From Halorussus sp. MSC15.2 (GTDB lineage Archaea; Halobacteriota; Halobacteria; Halobacteriales; Haladaptataceae): a DNA stretch of 64,000 bases. The stretch is taken from NCBI RefSeq assembly GCF_010747475.1, contig NZ_VSLZ01000004.1, positions 310,001-374,000 of the forward strand, written 5' to 3'. This document shows, piece after piece, positions 24,972-34,199 of the stretch (position 1 is the stretch's first letter; the number at the start of each line of letters is the position of its first letter). The notes under the pieces were generated by a model. The model was not told where the DNA came from and did no database searches. It saw nothing but the letters and a program-made list of their open reading frames with translations. A program made the position numbers and the translations under genes.

Positions 24972-25106
24972 TCACTCGACGCCGAGCAGTTGGAGGGCCT
25001 GCCGGACGTGGTAGTTGACCTCGTCCATCTCCTCCGCCGACAACGCGTCGTTCAGATGCTGGACTGCGCCTCGCTTCTGTTCCGACGAGTGCTCCGACTC
25101 ACCCAT
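24972..25106 (-). CDS. Small hypothetical protein, 44 residues
   Basis: A complete 44-codon frame: MGESEHSSEQKRGAVQHLND then ALSAEEMDEVNYHVRQALQL and LGVE. It is predicted as two amphipathic helices, with no cysteines. On the minus strand GTTTAAATTCCC lies about 25-30 bp before the ATG, a strong TATA box for a leaderless message, which makes this a convincing small gene. Function is unknown. Confidence 0.7.
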   Translation of the reverse strand: MGESEHSSEQKRGAVQHLNDALSAEEMDEVNYHVRQALQLLGVE

Positions 25107-25436
25107 GTATCGATAGCTTCACTCCGGGAATTTAAACGACCGAGTACTACGCGAGGAACAACATCGATAGTTGACACGGCAGAAGGCGCTCGGTGATACG
25201 ATTCGGGGGAGCGAACGACCGGGCGTCGGTTCCGCGGCCGAATACGAGCGACGGGCAAGTCCCCCGACGTCAGCGGCGGCGAGCGTACCGAATTAGTTCG
25301 ATTTTGAGACCGAAGCCCGAAGGATAACCGGCATATTTATGCAAATCGTTTGGGGAACTGTATCCATGCTACTTTTACGTCCGGTTAGCGCGACGCGTGC
25401 TTCGACCGCCGCGACGGTCTCACCGGGTGAGCCTCG
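25107..25436. promoter_or_regulatory. 330-bp gene-free leader region before the NCS2 permease
   Basis: It contains the TATA box of the minus-strand 44-residue gene (near 25130), and toward the permease AT-rich elements GCATATTTATGC (about 25331) and CTACTTTTACG (about 25369). If these are the promoters, the permease message has an untranslated leader of roughly 40-80 nt, longer than for most genes here. I see no base-pairing pattern typical of a known riboswitch. Confidence 0.4.
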
Positions 25437-27062
25437 ATGAGCGGGGGAGACGACGACTTCGAGGAAGTCGAGAAGGACTTCTCCCCCGAGGGACCCGGCG
25501 TCGAACCCGAGGCCGAGGCCTCGATAGACATCGAGTACGGAATCGACGACAAGCCGCCGCTGGGCGAGTCGATACTGCTGGGCTTCCAGCACTACCTGAC
25601 GATGATTGGTGCGAGCGTCGCGATACCGCTGGCCCTCGCCGGGGCGATGGGGATGCCCGGCGGCGCGACCGCACGGCTCATCGGCACGTTCTTCGTCGTC
25701 TCGGGCATCGCCACGCTGGCCCAGACCACCGTCGGGAACCGCTACCCCATCGTGCAGGGCGGTACCTTCTCGATGTTGGCCCCGGCGCTCGCCATCATCG
25801 GCGTCCTCGCGTCGAACGGCGCTGGCTGGCAACTCATGATACGCGAACTCACCGGGGCGGTCATCGTCGCCGGACTCGTCGAGGTACTCATCGGCTACTT
25901 CGGAGTCATGGGGTGGCTCAAGCGGTACATGGGTCCGGTCGTCATCGCCCCGGTCATCGCGCTCATCGGACTGGCGCTGTTCAACGTCCCCCAGATTCAG
26001 AACCCGAACTTCGGCGCGCCCGGTACGGGCCAGAACTGGTGGCTGCTCGGCCTGACGATGGTCCTGATAATCGCGTTCTCCCAGTACCTCGACCGCTACC
26101 ACCGCTCGTTCCGGCTGTTCCCGGTCCTGCTCGGCATCGCGTCGGCGTGGACCATCGCGGCCGTCCTCTCGGTGGTCGGCGTCTTCCCCGAGGGGTCGGT
26201 AAGCTACGTGGCGCTCGATTCGGTGACGGAAGCACCCCTATTCCAGCCCATCTACCCGTTCCAGTGGGGCCTCCCCCTGTTCACGCCCGGATTCATCATC
26301 GGCATGGTCGCCGGGATGCTGGCGTCGGCCATCGAGAGTTTCGGCGACTACCACTCGGTCGCCCGGATGGCGGGGCGCGGCGCGCCCAACGCCCGGCGCA
26401 TCAACCACGGCATCGGGATGGAGGGTCTCGGAAACACCTTCGCTGGCATCATGGGCACCGGAAACGGTTCGACCTCCTACACCGAGAACGTCGGCGCGAT
26501 AGGCATCACGGGCGTCGCCTCGCGCTACGTCGTCCAAATCGGTGCCGCCGTGATGATAGTCGTGGGCTACTTCGGCCCGGTCGGCCAACTGTTCGCCACG
26601 ATTCCGGCCCCCATCATCGGCGGTCTCTACGTCGTGATGTTCGGTCAAATCACGGCGGTCGGTCTCTCGCAACTCAAGTACGTGGACCTCGACGCCAACC
26701 GGAACGTGTTCATCGTCGGGTTCGCGCTGTTCGCGGGACTGGCGATTCCGGGCTACATGTCGAACGTCGGCGCGGGCATGGACGCTTCCGCGTCGGCGGC
26801 GTTCCAGCAGGGCCTCGCCGCGGTACCGATTTTCGGCCCGGTTCTCGGGTCGGACGTGGTCGCCACGACCATCTTCGTCATCGGCGGCACCGGGATGGCC
26901 GTCGGCGGCATCGTCGCGTTCTTCCTCGACAACACCATCCCCGGCACCCGCGAGGAGCGGGGCCTGACCGCGTGGGAGGACCTCACCGAGGACGACAGCG
27001 ACTTCGAGTCGTTCTGGGACAGACGGAAGGAGGACGCGGAAGCGACCCAGAGCGCCGACTGA
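25437..27062 (+). CDS. NCS2-family xanthine/uracil permease
   Basis: A 541-residue membrane protein with about 14 hydrophobic segments. Family landmarks: GFQHYLTMIGASVAIPLALA near the start, QGGTFSMLAPALAI, the substrate-binding helix FGDYHSVARMAG preceded by AIESFGD, and the NxG-like loop GTGNGSTSYTENVGAIGITG, the NCS2 signature. It imports purines or uracil with H+ or Na+. The acidic N terminus (residues 1-40) is a haloarchaeal addition. A PH-like membrane protein gene follows. The frame-broken XdhC homologue downstream is linked to xanthine dehydrogenase maturation, so purine breakdown is a plausible theme. Confidence 0.9.
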   Translation: MSGGDDDFEEVEKDFSPEGPGVEPEAEASIDIEYGIDDKPPLGESILLGFQHYLTMIGASVAIPLALAGAMGMPGGATARLIGTFFVVSGIATLAQTTVGNRYPIVQGGTFSMLAPALAIIGVLASNGAGWQLMIRELTGAVIVAGLVEVLIGYFGVMGWLKRYMGPVVIAPVIALIGLALFNVPQIQNPNFGAPGTGQNWWLLGLTMVLIIAFSQYLDRYHRSFRLFPVLLGIASAWTIAAVLSVVGVFPEGSVSYVALDSVTEAPLFQPIYPFQWGLPLFTPGFIIGMVAGMLASAIESFGDYHSVARMAGRGAPNARRINHGIGMEGLGNTFAGIMGTGNGSTSYTENVGAIGITGVASRYVVQIGAAVMIVVGYFGPVGQLFATIPAPIIGGLYVVMFGQITAVGLSQLKYVDLDANRNVFIVGFALFAGLAIPGYMSNVGAGMDASASAAFQQGLAAVPIFGPVLGSDVVATTIFVIGGTGMAVGGIVAFFLDNTIPGTREERGLTAWEDLTEDDSDFESFWDRRKEDAEATQSAD

Positions 27063-27115
27063 CCCCCGACTCGCGGAACCGTCCCTTTTTCGCACCGCGA
27101 CGCCAACGCCAATCC

Positions 27116-27574
27116 GTGACAGCCATCTCCGACTCGCTCCCCGAGGGCGAGTCCGTGCGCGAGCGACTGGCCCTCCGAACCGGCGGGTCGGTCGCGCTGA
27201 CCGACGACCACCTGTTCGTCGTCACCGCCGACGCGTCGGGCGACGACGAAGTGACGAAGATTGCGCTCGACGACGTGGTCGAAGTGACCGTCGAAGACTT
27301 CGACCACTTCCTCGCGGTCCTGAGCGTGGTCCTCGTCGGGTGGGGCCTCTACTCCACCCGCCGGAACGCGGCGCTCGGTCTCGCGTTCGCGGCGTTCGGC
27401 GCGGTCAGCCTCTACTGGACCTACCGGAAGCGCGGGAAGGCCCGCATCAAAGTCGTGAACCGACCGAAACCCGTGTCGGTGTTCCCCGCGGACACGGCCG
27501 CGTTCTACGACGCGCTGGAACCCCTGATGGCCGAGCGACCGGACGAATCCGCGGACGAGTCGGAGTCGGACTGA
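27116..27574 (+). CDS. Membrane protein with a PH-like domain, 152 residues
   Basis: A 152-residue protein from a GTG (VTAISDSLPEGESVRERLAL). Strands GGSVALTDDHLFVVTAD and EVTKIALDDVVEVTVEDFDH resemble the bacterial-type PH domain, followed by two membrane helices (FLAVLSVVLVGWGLYSTRRN; ALGLAFAAFGAVSLYWTY) and a cytosolic tail. It begins 53 bp after the permease gene; the T-rich string CCCTTTTTCGC between them may act as a terminator. The function is unknown. Confidence 0.65.
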   Translation: MTAISDSLPEGESVRERLALRTGGSVALTDDHLFVVTADASGDDEVTKIALDDVVEVTVEDFDHFLAVLSVVLVGWGLYSTRRNAALGLAFAAFGAVSLYWTYRKRGKARIKVVNRPKPVSVFPADTAAFYDALEPLMAERPDESADESESD

Positions 27575-27672
27575 CCCCGGCCGAATCCAAAAGAGACGAG
27601 GGTCGAGACGACCGGCATCGGCGTCCACCGCGACGTGGACACCGAGCGAGACCTGCGGGACCTCCGGCGTCG

Positions 27673-28913
27673 TCAGTCCGAGTCGGTGGCGCGGTCGGGC
27701 CGCGAGTGAATCGGTCCCTCGGTGTCGGTCAATCGCCCGCCGGTTCGACCGTTCGAGGCGGCCAGCACCTCGGCGACGACCGAGAGCGCGATTTGGGAGG
27801 GTTCGCCGCCGCCCAAGTCGAGACCGACGGGCGTCGAGATTCGGTCCAACTCGTCGTCAGAGAGTTCGACGCCCTCGTCGGCCAGCGCCTCGCGCATCTG
27901 GTCGAACGCTTGCGCGGCCCCATCACCCCGACGTAGGGAACCCCGCAGTCGAGGAGCGCGTCGAGCGCCAGTCGGTCGTCCACGAAGTTGTGGCTCATCA
28001 GCACGGCGTAGGTGTCGGCCGGGCGAGAGACCGCGTCCGCGACGTCCGGCGGCCGTGCGGCGACGACCTCGTGGGCCGCCGGGAACCGCTCGCCGTCGGC
28101 CCGCGCGCCGCGCGAGGTGGCGACCGTCACCCGGAACCCGGCGTCGCGCGCGAGGCGGGCGACCGGCCGCACGTCGCCGCCGTGACCGAAGACCAGCAGT
28201 TCCGGGACCGGTTCGAGACCGTCCACGAACACCGCCGCGGTCCCGCGCTCGGTCTCGACGGTCACGGTGTCGGAGCGACCCGCCGCGGCGAACGCGGCGG
28301 CGCGCTCGCGGACCGCCGCGAGCAGGTCGTCCGGGAGCGGCGGGCGGGGGTCCGTAGACGCCGCCGAACCGTCTTCGCCGACGAGCGCCCGCGCGCCGAC
28401 CGGGACGGTCCCGTCGCCGCCGGAGACCGGGTGGTCGCCGCCGACGACCGTGAGCAGGGCCGCGTGCGTCTCGCCGGACTGCGAGTCCGACGACGTTCGA
28501 GGGGCCTCGCGTCCCTCACTGCCCGTCTCGACGCGGTTCAGCACGGGCCGAAAGCTCTCGTCTGCGGGTTCGACCAGCACGTCGATGACCCCGTTACATC
28601 CCAGACCGAAACTCCACGTGTCGTCCTCGCCCGTGAGGTCGAACGTCTCGCAGACCGGACCGTCCGCGAGCGCGCGCTCCGCGAGGTCCGCGACCGGGCC
28701 GTCGAGGCATCCGGCGGTGATGGCCCCGACCGCTCGCTCGTCGGCGAGGACGCGCTTCGCGCCGGGGCGGCGGTAGGCCGACCCCTCGACCGAGACGACG
28801 GTCGCCACGGCGGCACGGGGGCCGGTGTCGCCACCGTCACTCGCCTCGATAGCGTCCCGGAGGGCCGCGCGGACCGACAGTGTGCTCGCGTCCCACGCGT
28901 CCGTCTCGTCCAT
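27673..28913 (-). pseudogene. xdhC: XdhC/CoxI-family protein gene, broken by a one-base frameshift
   Basis: Two adjoining frames together encode one XdhC/CoxI protein of about 413 residues. The first frame holds the N-terminal domain (VATVVSVEGSAYRRPGAKRV; AITAGCLDGPVADLAERAL; DTWSFGLGCNGVIDVLVEP) and the Rossmann domain (LLVFGHGGDVRPVARLA; MSHNFVDDRLALDALL; GVPYVGVMGPRKR). The second frame resumes with FDQMREALADEG and ends RISTPVGLDLGGGEPSQIAL. A single missing base near 27904-27910 accounts for the shift. The family inserts the sulfurated molybdenum cofactor into xanthine or CO dehydrogenase. No molybdoenzyme gene is beside it. It may be a true pseudogene or a sequence error. Confidence 0.85.
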
Positions 28914-29074
28914 GAACCGTGGTAGCAAGTCTGAATATTTAGGTGTTGGCGTCGAGCGTCGGGCGGGAGACGGGGCGGCGCTCGGGACGCTCGTCCCCGA
29001 AATCCCGTGACGAGGCACGAAGACCCCTCGCTCGGAAGTAAAAATATATCCGTCGCTCCGTCGCTACTTCCGGC

Positions 29075-30004
29075 ATGGACTTATCAGGGAAGTCGGTCCT
29101 CGTCACCGGGGGTGCCGGACTCATCGGCACGCACCTCACCGAGTCGCTCGCCGAGGACAACGACGTGCTGGTCGCGGACAACTGCTCGAAGGGCAACCGC
29201 GAGTGGGTGCCCGAGTCGGCCGCGTTCGCCGACGTGGACCTCACCGACGCCGACGACGTGGCCGAAGTCGTCACCGCGGACCTCGACGTGGTCTTCCACC
29301 TCGGGGCGCTCTCGGACGTGAACCGGGGCGACCACCGCCGGGTGTTCGAGGAGAACAACGCCATGCTCTACAACATCCTCGAACGCATGGACGAGGTCGG
29401 TCTCTCGAAGATAGCCTTCGCCTCCTCCTCGGCGGTGTACGGCGAAGCGCCCCGGCCCACGCCCGAGGACTTCGCGCCCCTCGAACCCGTCAGCACCTAC
29501 GGCGCGAGCAAACTGGCGGGCGAGGGCCTGCTCTCGACGTACGCTCACTCCCACGACTTCACGACGTGGATGTTCCGGTTCTCGAACGTCGTCGGTCCCC
29601 ACCAGCGCAACAACGTCATCTCGGACTTCATCGAGAAACTGCTGGAGGACCCCGACCACCTCACGATTCTCGGCAACGGTCGTCAGGAGAAGTCCTACCT
29701 CCACGTCGAGGACTGCGTGAGCGGGATGGAACACGTCGTGGAGCACACCGACGACCCGACCAACCTCTACAACCTCGGCACGCGGACGACCATCTCGGTC
29801 ACGCGCATCGCGGAACTGGTCAGCGACGTGGTCGGCTGTGACCCCGAGTTCGAGTACACCGGCGGCGACCGCGGGTGGACCGGCGACGTGCCCAAGATGC
29901 GCCTCTCCATCGAGAAGGCCAGCGCCATCGGGTGGTCGCCGGAACGCGAGAGCGCCGAGGCGGTCCGGACCGCGGCCGAGCAGTTGCACGAGGAACTGCG
30001 CTGA
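29075..30004 (+). CDS. NAD-dependent epimerase/dehydratase (GalE-like)
   Basis: A 309-residue extended short-chain dehydrogenase. NAD binding: VLVTGGAGLIGTHL. The catalytic Ser and Tyr-x-x-x-Lys are in FASSSAVYGEAP and VSTYGASKLAGEG. The RFSNVVGPHQRNNVISDF loop fits UDP-sugar 4-epimerases or similar enzymes for cell-surface glycans. A TATA box AAATATATCC lies about 30 bp before the ATG, so the message is leaderless. No other glycan genes are adjacent, so the substrate is unassigned. Confidence 0.88.
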   Translation: MDLSGKSVLVTGGAGLIGTHLTESLAEDNDVLVADNCSKGNREWVPESAAFADVDLTDADDVAEVVTADLDVVFHLGALSDVNRGDHRRVFEENNAMLYNILERMDEVGLSKIAFASSSAVYGEAPRPTPEDFAPLEPVSTYGASKLAGEGLLSTYAHSHDFTTWMFRFSNVVGPHQRNNVISDFIEKLLEDPDHLTILGNGRQEKSYLHVEDCVSGMEHVVEHTDDPTNLYNLGTRTTISVTRIAELVSDVVGCDPEFEYTGGDRGWTGDVPKMRLSIEKASAIGWSPERESAEAVRTAAEQLHEELR

Positions 30005-30016
30005 ACTGCGGCGCGG

Positions 30017-30970
30017 TCAGTCCGCGCTCGCTGTCGTCGTGAACTGGTCGCGCGAGACGTGGATGCTCGTCCAGTACACCTCGCCGTCGCGTCGGACGAG
30101 GTACGACCCGTCGATGTGACCCGACCCGCCGGCATCCTCGTCGTCCTCCCACGCGTAGCGGACCTCCTCGTTCCGACGGAATCGCTCGGCCAGTTTCCAC
30201 ATCGCGTCGGGCGGCGTCTCGTCCGGCGGGACCCGATAGCCGCCCTCGTTCTCGACGGCCTGCCGGACGATGTCGCGCTCCGCGCTCGTCAGCCCCGAGA
30301 GCGCGAACGCGTATCGCTCTCGAACCTCCGCGCCGTACCGCTCGGCGGAGGGATTGACCACCTCGGCCGCGTACCGGTACGTCTTCAGTTCGGTCGCGTG
30401 CGAATCGTCCACCTCGAATCGCCCCTTGGTCTCGGAGTCCCAGACGACGACCGGGCGCTCGGGGTCGGGGACGAGCGCGGAGTCGGGAATCTCGCCGTCG
30501 AGATACAGCAGCGACGACCCGAACCCGAGGAAACTCCCGTCGTCCCACCCGTTTTCGGCGAACTTCTCGCGGTCCACGGCCGGCAGGTCCGCGTAGCGAA
30601 CCGTCTCGCTCTCGGCGACCGACCCCTCGACCGGGTCGAGCGTGAAGTGGAACGTGGTCGCGGGCGCGGACGCCACCACGTCGTGTGAGAGCCGATACAC
30701 CGACCCCTCGTAGACGAACGACCTGTTCGCGGGGAGCGGCGGGTCCACGTCCTCGACGGTGGCCGACCCGTTCTCGACGGCGTCGGTGACGAGTCGGCGT
30801 CGGTCCGAGGCCCCATCTTCGAGTTCGTGGGTGACCTTCTCGGCGATTTCGGCGTCGGTGATAGTCTCCATGTGGAGGGAGGCGGCGGGCATCCGGGCAC
30901 AGCCCGTACAACCGCCGAGCGCGGCGACGGTGAGGGTCGCGCCGGTCGCGAGGAACTCGCGGCGGTCCAT
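30017..30970 (-). CDS. Tat-exported lipoprotein, unknown function
   Basis: A 317-residue protein with a Tat signal and lipobox: MDRREFLATGATLTVAALGG followed by Cys21, the expected lipidation residue. The mature part has several strands (FVYEGSVYRLSHDVV; TTFHFTLDPVEG), a Trp-rich stretch (VVVWDSETKG) and ends with strands SGHIDGSYLVRRDGEVYWTS. No enzyme motif is seen. A longer start (27 bp upstream) exists, but the minus-strand ATATTTTATG string sits where a TATA box for the inner ATG is expected. It is convergent with the epimerase gene. Confidence 0.75.
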   Translation of the reverse strand: MDRREFLATGATLTVAALGGCTGCARMPAASLHMETITDAEIAEKVTHELEDGASDRRRLVTDAVENGSATVEDVDPPLPANRSFVYEGSVYRLSHDVVASAPATTFHFTLDPVEGSVAESETVRYADLPAVDREKFAENGWDDGSFLGFGSSLLYLDGEIPDSALVPDPERPVVVWDSETKGRFEVDDSHATELKTYRYAAEVVNPSAERYGAEVRERYAFALSGLTSAERDIVRQAVENEGGYRVPPDETPPDAMWKLAERFRRNEEVRYAWEDDEDAGGSGHIDGSYLVRRDGEVYWTSIHVSRDQFTTTASAD

Positions 30971-31101
30971 GGCGCGGCATTGCTGTCGGTCAGTCATAAA
31001 ATATCGGGTCGGAGAGTGGAATTTTCGTCGCGGCCGACGGTCCCCCGAGACACCTTCGAGGAGCGACAGAACAAAGACGCAAGCCCGAGTCATGTCGTCT
31101 C

Positions 31102-32799
31102 ATGGCAGCAACCAACGAGGAACTCGTCGCCCAACTCGAAGCCCTCGGCGTCGAGTACGTCTTCGGCTACCCCGGCGGCCGCGTCATCGAACTGCTGGAC
31201 GAACTCCCCGAGTCCGACGTGGACGTGGTCCGCCCGCGCGACGAGCGCGAGGGGAGCGTCATGGCCGAGATGTACGGTCGCCTGACCCAGACGCCGGGCG
31301 TCCTCGCCGGGCAGGGACCGTGGATAGGGAGCCTCGGCACCATCGGCCAGATGGAGGCCCGCCTCTCTTCGTCGCCGATGGTCGTGCTGACCGAGGCCAG
31401 CGAGCGCGGCGACTACTCGACGCTCGCGCCCTACCAGCAGTCCAGAGGCGACTACGGCGGTCTCGACCTCCCCAAGATTCTGGACGGCGTGACCAAGGAA
31501 CACTGGTTCCCGCGCTCGCCGACCGAGACCCTCCGGAGCGTCCAGTTGGCGTTCAAGCACGCGACCGCGGGACGGCCCGGTCCCACCGCGGTCATCCTCG
31601 ACGGCGACGCGGTCACCGAGGAGGTGCCCGAGGACCCGATTCCGCCGGTCTGGGACGCCGACGAGCAGGTCCGGAACTGGGACGCCGCGCCGACCGACGA
31701 AGACGTGGAGCAGGCCGCCGAGGCCCTCGCCGCGGCCGAGCGACCCGTGATAATCGCGGGCAACGGCGTCCACGCCGCGCAGGCCTACGACGAGTTGCGG
31801 GCCGTGGCGGAGGCGTACGACGCCGTTGTCGTGACCTCCTACCTCGGGAAGTCCACGATTCCGGAGACCCACGACCTCGCGGCGGGCGTCATCGGGTCGT
31901 TCGGCCACGAGGGCGCGAATCAGGTCGTGAGCGAGGCCGACGCCCTGCTGGTGGCGGGGTGTCGGATGAACCCGATGGACACCAACTGGCAGGCCCCGAG
32001 TTTCGTCCGACCCGACGAACAGACGATTATCCACGCGGACGTGGACACCCGGAACGCGGGATGGGTCTACCCCGCCGACGTGGGCCTCATCGGCGACGCC
32101 AAAGAGAGCCTGCGGGCGCTCGAAGCGGCAGGCGAGGGAAGCAACGACTGGGCGCGCGACCGGGCCGAGTCGGCCCGCGAGTCGTTCTCTGACCCGAAGT
32201 GCGAGTCCGACGCCTCGCCCATCAAACCTCAGCGCGCCGTGAAGGAAATCGAGGCGGTCGCCGACGAGGACACCATCGTCACGGCCGACTCCGGGAACAA
32301 CCGCTTCTGGCTTCTGAACTACCTCCAGACCCCGGGTATCCGGACCTACTTCGGGTCGGGCGGCGTCGGCGGTATGGGGTGGGCGACCCCGGCGGCGGTC
32401 TCGGCCGCCATCGCGACCGACAGAGACGTAATCGGCGTCGCGGGAGACGGCGGATTCACGATGACGATGACCAGCGTGGAGGTCGCGGTCGAGCAGGGGG
32501 TCGCGCCCACCTTCGTCGTGCTGAACGACACCAGCCTCGGGATGGTCCGCCAGATGCAGGAGGAGGACGGCGACATCGCGGGCGTCGAGTTCCACGACAC
32601 CGACTTCGTGGCCATCGCGGAGGGATTCGGCGCGGCGGGAATCCGGGCGACGACCCCGGACGAACTCGGCGTGGCGCTCGCCGAGGGGAAGGACAACGAC
32701 GTGCCGACGGTAATCGACGCCCGCATCGACCGCGAGGAGGACATGGCCGAGCAGTTGCGGTCGTCGTTCTACGCCGAGGTCGGCGGCCTTCACGAGTAG
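31102..32799 (+). CDS. Thiamine diphosphate-dependent enzyme, acetolactate synthase-like
   Basis: A 565-residue protein with the three domains of the family: the N-terminal PYR domain (VEYVFGYPGGRVIELLDEL; Glu in RDEREGSVMAEMYGRLTQTP), the central FAD-like domain (VIIAGNGVHAAQAYDELR), and the PP domain with the ThDP motif VAGDGGFTMTMTSVEVAVEQ ending LND. The active-site area is RDEREGS rather than the usual HE-x-GA, so it is not a standard acetolactate synthase (IlvB). A 2-oxoacid decarboxylase or sulfopyruvate decarboxylase-like activity is possible. No small subunit gene (IlvN) follows. Confidence 0.85.
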   Translation: MAATNEELVAQLEALGVEYVFGYPGGRVIELLDELPESDVDVVRPRDEREGSVMAEMYGRLTQTPGVLAGQGPWIGSLGTIGQMEARLSSSPMVVLTEASERGDYSTLAPYQQSRGDYGGLDLPKILDGVTKEHWFPRSPTETLRSVQLAFKHATAGRPGPTAVILDGDAVTEEVPEDPIPPVWDADEQVRNWDAAPTDEDVEQAAEALAAAERPVIIAGNGVHAAQAYDELRAVAEAYDAVVVTSYLGKSTIPETHDLAAGVIGSFGHEGANQVVSEADALLVAGCRMNPMDTNWQAPSFVRPDEQTIIHADVDTRNAGWVYPADVGLIGDAKESLRALEAAGEGSNDWARDRAESARESFSDPKCESDASPIKPQRAVKEIEAVADEDTIVTADSGNNRFWLLNYLQTPGIRTYFGSGGVGGMGWATPAAVSAAIATDRDVIGVAGDGGFTMTMTSVEVAVEQGVAPTFVVLNDTSLGMVRQMQEEDGDIAGVEFHDTDFVAIAEGFGAAGIRATTPDELGVALAEGKDNDVPTVIDARIDREEDMAEQLRSSFYAEVGGLHE

Positions 32800-32848
32800 C
32801 GTCGGCGAAATCGGGAGTCGTCCCGGGGCGACGGAGGTTCCCGACCGA

Positions 32849-33445
32849 CTACTCGACCGACGGCATCAACTGCCGGACCGAGACGCTCGTTCCGACGAAC
32901 GCGCCCAGCGTCCCGAAAACGAGAGGGAACAGCGGAACGAACACGACCCACTGGAGCGACCCGTAGTTGAACAGCGCGGGGAACGCCCGTTCGCTCCCGG
33001 TATCGACCCGGAACTGGAACGCCGAGGCGACGAACGCGGCGGCGTAGCCGACAGTCAGAAACGCGCCGACGCCGACCGGGACCGGAGCGCGCTCCCACGG
33101 GCGTCGCGCCGCGACGAACCCCGCGACGAGACACGCTAGCGCCGGAGCGAAGTAGAGCGACGGCGCTCGCGCGGCGAACACGTCGGCGGCGGAGACGCCG
33201 GTAGAACCGGGTTCGGTCACGGTCATCATCGGGACGCGATGGGCGCTGGCGAGGAACCATCCGACGACCGCCTCGGTCGGTTCTCCGGCGGCGACGTAGT
33301 ACTCCCAGTACTGCTGCTGTCTCGACGGGGCGAGGTGACGACCGAGCAGTGTCGGGAGGCGATAGAGCGTCAGCGCGGCCGCGAGACCGTACGCGAGCAG
33401 GTAGGCGGCCGCGCCCGCGATGGCGCGCTGGAGGGCGACTCGCAT
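32849..33445 (-). CDS. Multi-pass membrane protein, 198 residues
   Basis: A 198-residue protein with about four membrane helices: AIAGAAAYLLAYGLAAALTL, APALACLVAGFVAA, GVGAFLTVGYAAAFVASAF and WVVFVPLFPLVFGTLGAFVG. A loop after the first helix carries RQQQYWEYYVAAGEPTEAVV. No transport or enzyme signature is recognised. It is convergent with the upstream ThDP enzyme gene and divergent from another membrane-protein gene (33584). Confidence 0.65.
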   Translation of the reverse strand: MRVALQRAIAGAAAYLLAYGLAAALTLYRLPTLLGRHLAPSRQQQYWEYYVAAGEPTEAVVGWFLASAHRVPMMTVTEPGSTGVSAADVFAARAPSLYFAPALACLVAGFVAARRPWERAPVPVGVGAFLTVGYAAAFVASAFQFRVDTGSERAFPALFNYGSLQWVVFVPLFPLVFGTLGAFVGTSVSVRQLMPSVE

Positions 33446-33583
33446 GACCGTGCCGTCGGACCGGGGCTACTTGTGCGTTACGCGGCGTTCGAGTCGAGCG
33501 CGAGACTGTGCACGTCTGTCAATACGCCACAGACGTGCGGCGAACCGTGAGAGTCTTGCGTATGCCGTTCCTCGGTCGGACCG

Positions 33584-34063
33584 ATGAACTCCGAAGTGGC
33601 CTCGCCCGCACAGGAATCGGACTTCCCCGCGCCGGTGTACCTCCTCGCGGCCCACCTCGCGGTACTCGTCGCGGTGATTCACGTCACGCTCGGACTCTAC
33701 AACTGGATTCGGTGGGCGAGTGCCGGGTTCCTCGTTCCGCGCGACCTCCGGTGGCCGCTGTTCGTCTTCTCCGGGGTCGCGCTCGTCGTCGGTCTCGTGC
33801 TAGCCACGCGCGGCCGGTATCGACGCCCGCTCTACCTCGGCGGTATCGCGCTGATGGCCGTGTACGTCGGGGGCTACTTCGCGTGGCACGCCACCGGCCA
33901 CCGACCGCTGTTGCTGTTCGGCGAGGGCGCAGGTCACACCGGACCGCTCGTCCCCTTCCTGTTGGACCACCTGTTCGCCGGGCCGGTGAAGTTCCTCGCT
34001 CTCACCTCGGAGGTCGCGTTGGCCGTGGTGTTGGCGTATCTGTTCGTTCGGGAGTCTCCATAG
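33584..34063 (+). CDS. Multi-pass membrane protein, 159 residues
   Basis: A 159-residue protein with four hydrophobic segments: VYLLAAHLAVLVAVIHVTLG, WPLFVFSGVALVVGLVLA, LYLGGIALMAVYVGGYFA and FLALTSEVALAVVLAYLFV. Histidines lie on helix faces (H in AAHL, IHVT, FAWHATGHR, LLDHLF), which could ligate heme or copper. That is only a suggestion. The gene is divergent from the 198-residue membrane protein. Confidence 0.65.
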   Translation: MNSEVASPAQESDFPAPVYLLAAHLAVLVAVIHVTLGLYNWIRWASAGFLVPRDLRWPLFVFSGVALVVGLVLATRGRYRRPLYLGGIALMAVYVGGYFAWHATGHRPLLLFGEGAGHTGPLVPFLLDHLFAGPVKFLALTSEVALAVVLAYLFVRESP

Positions 34064-34199
34064 TCCGGACGGCCGTAGACCATATCGCGTAAGGACCTCT
34101 CCTGCGGGTCGTCCCCGCGAAACGGGACGACCCCCACCGTCGTTCGTGCGACGGTATCGCGCTGGCGGACGAACGAATCCCGGTCGTCGTCCGCCGAAC

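Noticed and set aside
25107-25436. Purine-type riboswitch before the NCS2 permease
   Set aside because: No paired stems or conserved loop bases of that class are visible.
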